A DNA stretch of 39,584 bases from a virus. Below, one piece after another: positions 37,014 to 39,584 of the stretch. The position numbers and the translations under genes were made by a program. The DNA lies in IMG/VR virus record IMGVR_UViG_3300031251_000059, positions 1-39,584 of that record; one strand, written 5' to 3'. The notes under the pieces were generated by a model. That model saw only the letters and a list, made by a program, of their open reading frames with translations. It was not told the DNA's origin and made no database searches. The first letter of the stretch is position 1. Every line of letters starts with the position of its first letter.

Positions 37014-37612
37014 CCTGGCAGGAACGCGCCGCGGCCTGGCGCGCCCGGTTCCCGTGGACGCACGGCGATCAACCGCCGGCCGACTGGCCTGTGATCGTCG
37101 AGGAAAAAGGCGCGCCCGTCATGTATGCCCGATGGCTTGGCGGCCAGGACTACCGCAACCGGTCGGCCTACTATGGCGCGTACCCGCATCGATACCTCGA
37201 ACGGGTCCTCGCGTTTTTCCCGGACGTGGACCCGGGCGACGTATTGCACGTGTTCTCGGGTTCACTCCCGGCCGGCCCGTACTCCCGGTGCGACCTTGTG
37301 CAACCCGCTGAGTATCAATGTTCCGTGTACGACCTCCCGCGCGTGGCGGGTCGCCGATGGCCGTTGATCCTCGCCGATCCGCCGTACTCGGCCGCCGACG
37401 CCGCAAAGTACGGCACGCCGGCACTCGATCGCGGGCGCACGTTGCGCGCCCTGGCCGACGTCGCCGAACCCGGCGGCGCCCTCGTGTGGCTCGACGTGTG
37501 CTGGCCCATGCACCGGCGCGCCCAATGGCGAACCGCCGGGCGGATCGCGATCACCCGCTCAACGAACCACCGACTCAGGGACGCGACGATCTTCGAAAGG
37601 GTCGCCGAGTGA
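37010..37612 (+). CDS. DNA methyltransferase-like protein (DPPY type)
   Basis: A 200-residue protein starting at ATG 37010. It shows HVFSGSLPAG (80-89), which stands where the SAM-binding DxFxGxG motif lies, and ADPPYS (122-127), the catalytic motif IV of amino-methyltransferases. The C-terminal strand region (GGALVWLDVCWPMHRRAQW) fits the same fold. The N-terminal 60 residues may recognise substrate. Motif I is degenerate (Ser and Leu in place of the usual Gly-rich pattern), so activity is uncertain. It is the second of three methyltransferase-like genes. It overlaps the next start by one base (TGATG). Confidence 0.78.
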   Translation: MTWQERAAAWRARFPWTHGDQPPADWPVIVEEKGAPVMYARWLGGQDYRNRSAYYGAYPHRYLERVLAFFPDVDPGDVLHVFSGSLPAGPYSRCDLVQPAEYQCSVYDLPRVAGRRWPLILADPPYSAADAAKYGTPALDRGRTLRALADVAEPGGALVWLDVCWPMHRRAQWRTAGRIAITRSTNHRLRDATIFERVAE

Positions 37613-37833
37613 TGGGATACCCACCATTGAAACCGCCACGGCCGCCGGCGACGTGCCAGGGGCCGCCGAAAGCGAACCCGCCGGCGCCCGCCTCGAGGCC
37701 GGCCGAGGCCTGTCTCGGGTGCGGCTCGCGCCAGGTTCGGATCGACCGCGACGGCGTCACCGTGTGCGCGTACTGTGGCGCCTGGCGCCGCGGGTATCCT
37801 CCGATGCCGGCAAACACGAAGATCGTTAAGTGA
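37612..37833 (+). CDS. small zinc-ribbon protein
   Basis: A 73-residue protein starting at ATG 37612. The first 33 residues are Pro-rich and disordered. Then comes a clean zinc ribbon: CLGCGSRQVRIDRDGVTVCAYCGAWRRG, with the pairs C34/C37 and C51/C54. The zinc ribbon is of the type seen in transcription- or replication-linked proteins. It lies between two methyltransferase genes and may assist one of them or act alone. No larger domain is present. Confidence 0.7.
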   Translation: MGYPPLKPPRPPATCQGPPKANPPAPASRPAEACLGCGSRQVRIDRDGVTVCAYCGAWRRGYPPMPANTKIVK

Positions 37834-38021
37834 CGGGCGCCAGGTCGCCCCGTCGCCCGATGCCGGCGCCCGTGCCCACGTTCACGCCGGCCGAACAGGA
37901 CGCGTATGAGGAACGCGCGGCGATTATGGAATTCGACGCCGGCCTCCCACGATCCGAGGCTGAACGCCTGGCGCGCGCGTGTGTCCTGGCTGAACGCAAC
38001 CATCCGAGGTTATTCGAGTGA
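37830..38021 (+). CDS. small helical protein, unknown
   Basis: A 63-residue protein starting at GTG 37830, overlapping the previous stop as GTGA. It contains DAYEERAAIMEFDAGLPRSEAERLARA (about 24-50), a helix-turn-helix-like stretch that I recall as a recurrent motif in small proteins and C-termini of mobile-element proteins, without known function. The N-terminus is Pro/Arg-rich. It is coupled by overlap to the methyltransferase that follows. Confidence 0.62.
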   Translation: MTGARSPRRPMPAPVPTFTPAEQDAYEERAAIMEFDAGLPRSEAERLARACVLAERNHPRLFE

Positions 38022-38797
38022 CACCCTATTACACCGACGGCCAGGCGACCATCTACCACGCCGACGCGTTCGACATCCTCCCACGCCTCGAGGGCGTCGG
38101 CGCCCTTGTCACCGATCCGCCGTATTCGTCGGGCGGCGCGTTCCGGGGCGACCGGATGACGACCGCACTGTCGAAGTACGCCTCGTCTGACAGTTCCGCA
38201 CAACGGGGGATCGGGTTCACCGGCGACAACCGCGATCAACGTGCGTTCCTGGCGTGGTGCTCCCTCTGGCTGACGGCGTGCCGGGGCGCCTCTGTCGAGG
38301 GCGCGACGTTCGCGATCTTCACCGATTGGCGCCAGTTACCGACACTCACCGACGCGGTACAGGTCGCCGGGTACGTGTGGCGCGGCGTCGGCGCGTGGTC
38401 GAAAAAGTTCGGACGGCCACGCGCCGGCGGGTTCTCGGGCGCGTGCGAGTTTCTCGCGTGGGGCTCACACGGCGCGCTCGACGCGGTCCCAACCTATCCG
38501 GCCGGCGTGTTCGAGTGTTCGGCGCCTCCGGTCCGAACACGTGCACACCTTACCGAGAAACCCGAACCCGTGATGGCATGGGCCCTCGGCAACGTCGCAC
38601 CCGGGCGCCTCGTGCTCGATCCGTTCATGGGGTCCGGGTCGACGTTGATCGCCGCGCGCCTCCGCGGGTGCTCAGCGGTCGGCGTTGAGATCGACGAACG
38701 GTATTGTGAGATCGTCGCGCGTCGATTGTCGCAGGAGCTACCGTTCGACCCGCCGACCATGCCCTCGCCGGGCCTATGGGGTAGGGGGGCGCTATAG
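38018..38797 (+). CDS. DNA methyltransferase, beta class (N4-cytosine or N6-adenine)
   Basis: A 259-residue enzyme starting at GTG 38018. Catalytic motif TDPPYS (32-37) precedes the SAM-binding motif LDPFMGSGST (200-209), the permuted order of beta-class amino-methyltransferases. HLTEKP (177-182) and GVEIDERYCEIVARRL (about 221-236) are further family motifs. It would methylate adenine N6 or cytosine N4 in a short site, which is not predictable from here. No cognate restriction enzyme is present, so the phage probably uses it to escape host restriction. It is the last early gene before the packaging genes. Confidence 0.93.
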   Translation: MTPYYTDGQATIYHADAFDILPRLEGVGALVTDPPYSSGGAFRGDRMTTALSKYASSDSSAQRGIGFTGDNRDQRAFLAWCSLWLTACRGASVEGATFAIFTDWRQLPTLTDAVQVAGYVWRGVGAWSKKFGRPRAGGFSGACEFLAWGSHGALDAVPTYPAGVFECSAPPVRTRAHLTEKPEPVMAWALGNVAPGRLVLDPFMGSGSTLIAARLRGCSAVGVEIDERYCEIVARRLSQELPFDPPTMPSPGLWGRGAL

Positions 38798-38880
38798 GTT
38801 CTCCGCGACCGTCTCGCCATGCGGGTAAACGAGGCCCAAAAATTCATCGGTTTTTCGAACGACATTAGGGGCATTGGGCA
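38798..38880. other. gap before the terminase genes, possible cos region
   Basis: This 83-base gap contains AAAAA (38838-38842) and TTTTT (38851-38855), unusual AT-rich tracts for this genome, and no gene. In lambda the cos site lies before the small terminase gene, so this is the natural place to look. No pair of cohesive-end sequences or IHF site was proven by eye. A promoter in the AT-rich tracts is also possible. Confidence 0.3.
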
Positions 38881-39471
38881 ATGGGGCGACGAACAGCGAC
38901 CACGGCGCGGCGACCAAAAACACCCACGAAATCAACGAAACCGCCGGTTCGGCGGCGCGTGCCGGGATTGATTACCCGTCTCACGCTCGCGCGACGGGTC
39001 GGCGTGGACGCTCGCACCGTCGCGAAATGGATAGAAATCGGCCTCCCGGTTGCGGTGCGTGGCCGTGGGGGACGGGCAAGCCTGTACAACGTCGCCGATT
39101 GTGAGCGGTGGATCGCCGATCACACGGCGCCGACGGCCTCCGGCGGCCTCGACGTGGCACAGGAACGGGCGAAGCGTGAACGGGCCCAGGCGAAACTTGC
39201 CGAACAGGCATATCAGATCAAGGCGCGTACCCTATTGCCGGCGGCCGAGGTCGATAAGGCATGGACGGCGATCGCGACGGCGATCCGGGCGAAATTGGTC
39301 GCCGTGCCGCAAGCCTACACAGATCGGATCATGCGCGCGGCCCTCGGCGGCCGGGATGCGATGCACCGGGCCCTCGACCTGTTAGTGGATGAGGTCCTCG
39401 GCGAACTCTCGACGCCGCTCGACGGGTCCGAACCCGACGCGCACGCACCCGCACACGAGGACCCGGCGTGA
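38881..39471 (+). CDS. terminase small subunit, Nu1-like
   Basis: A 196-residue protein starting at ATG 38881. The N-terminal 30 residues are basic and flexible. Residues about 33-80 form a winged HTH: TLARRVGVDARTVAKWIEIGLPVAVRGRGGRASLYNVADCERWI, as in lambda Nu1, which binds cos DNA. Residues about 90-125 form a coiled coil (ERAKRERAQAKLAEQAYQIKA) for self-association. The C-terminal part should contact the large subunit. Its stop overlaps the TerL GTG. The last 117 bases are repeated at the start of the window, so this is the complete copy. Confidence 0.9.
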   Translation: MGRRTATTARRPKTPTKSTKPPVRRRVPGLITRLTLARRVGVDARTVAKWIEIGLPVAVRGRGGRASLYNVADCERWIADHTAPTASGGLDVAQERAKRERAQAKLAEQAYQIKARTLLPAAEVDKAWTAIATAIRAKLVAVPQAYTDRIMRAALGGRDAMHRALDLLVDEVLGELSTPLDGSEPDAHAPAHEDPA

Positions 39472-39584
39472 TCGACCTCGCTAGATACTCGGCGCCCGTC
39501 GCCGACGTGGCGGCCCGGTTCCTCGAGGCGCTTCGCCCGTCAACTCGGCTCACGATCTCGCAGTTCGCCGACGCCGAACTTGTC
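39355..39584. repeat. terminal direct repeat (copy 2 of 2)
   Basis: Second copy of bases 1-230, with T at 39482 where copy 1 has C at 128. Both give alanine in TerL codon 5. The single difference in 230 bases suggests population variation or an error, because one closed molecule would give identical copies. Confidence 0.95.
39468..39584 (+). CDS. terminase large subunit, first 39 codons (redundant copy)
   Basis: This GTG-started frame encodes the same N-terminus as the complete gene at 114-2021 and runs off the window end. It is the same gene seen twice through the end overlap, and not a second terminase. The only difference is the synonymous GCT codon at position 5. Confidence 0.93.
   Translation, partial: MIDLARYSAPVADVAARFLEALRPSTRLTISQFADAELV

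Noticed and set aside
1-39584. CRISPR array, reverse transcriptase or diversity-generating element, insertion sequence
   Set aside because: I saw no regularly spaced repeats with spacers, no reverse transcriptase motif, and no transposase or IS ends. The only long repeat is the 230-base end overlap.

Overview
The window is the complete, linearly opened genome of a temperate, lambda-like siphovirus (Caudoviricetes). Bases 1-230 recur at 39355-39584 with one mismatch, so the real unit is a circular or terminally redundant molecule of about 39,354 bp, opened inside the terminase genes. Base composition is strongly GC-rich (about two thirds G+C by eye). Most genes lie on the plus strand, packed end to end with GTGA, ATGA or TTGA stop/start overlaps. 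The host is not identifiable. A CCA-encoding tRNA-Arg(CCU) segment at attP, sigma70-like promoters, an M15 endolysin and lipoprotein-like signals fit a high-GC, probably Gram-negative bacterium (inference).

Layout. (1) 38881-39471 continuing at 1-9685: packaging and head genes. These are TerS, TerL (GpA type), an NrdR-like zinc ribbon, a gpW-like joiner, a portal, a ribbon-helix-helix protein, a protease/capsid fusion, a DUF2190 protein, an FII-like joiner, a gpZ-like protein, a tail terminator and a tail tube. Strong hairpins follow the capsid and tube genes. (2) 9855-18577: tail genes. These are a tail assembly chaperone with an A7 slippery site for -1 frameshifting, a 1008-residue tape measure, a hub-like protein carrying a LamG domain, and small fibre/adhesin proteins including a second LamG-like protein. 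(3) 18574-22157: lysis and cell envelope, with a membrane coiled-coil protein, an M15 peptidase endolysin, a large lipoprotein-like protein and membrane proteins. (4) 22129-24671: lysogeny module. It holds attP in a tRNA-Arg 3' half, a tyrosine integrase with an inserted HTH, a membrane protein and a repressor on the minus strand, then a divergent switch with three operator-like palindromes and a Cro-like gene. (5) 24945-38797: early, recombination, replication and DNA modification genes. These include an excisionase-like protein, a J-domain protein, a putative annealing protein, a PD-(D/E)XK nuclease and an SbcC-like ATPase. They also include three methyltransferases, a DUF1376 initiator with an internal iteron cluster, DnaB and RusA.

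How it works together (inference). The repressor, the membrane protein and Int form a leftward operon expected to be active in the lysogen. Cro and the excisionase-like gene lead the rightward early transcript, which feeds recombination and replication and then runs through the terminase into the late genes. No genus-level relative can be named from sequence reading alone.
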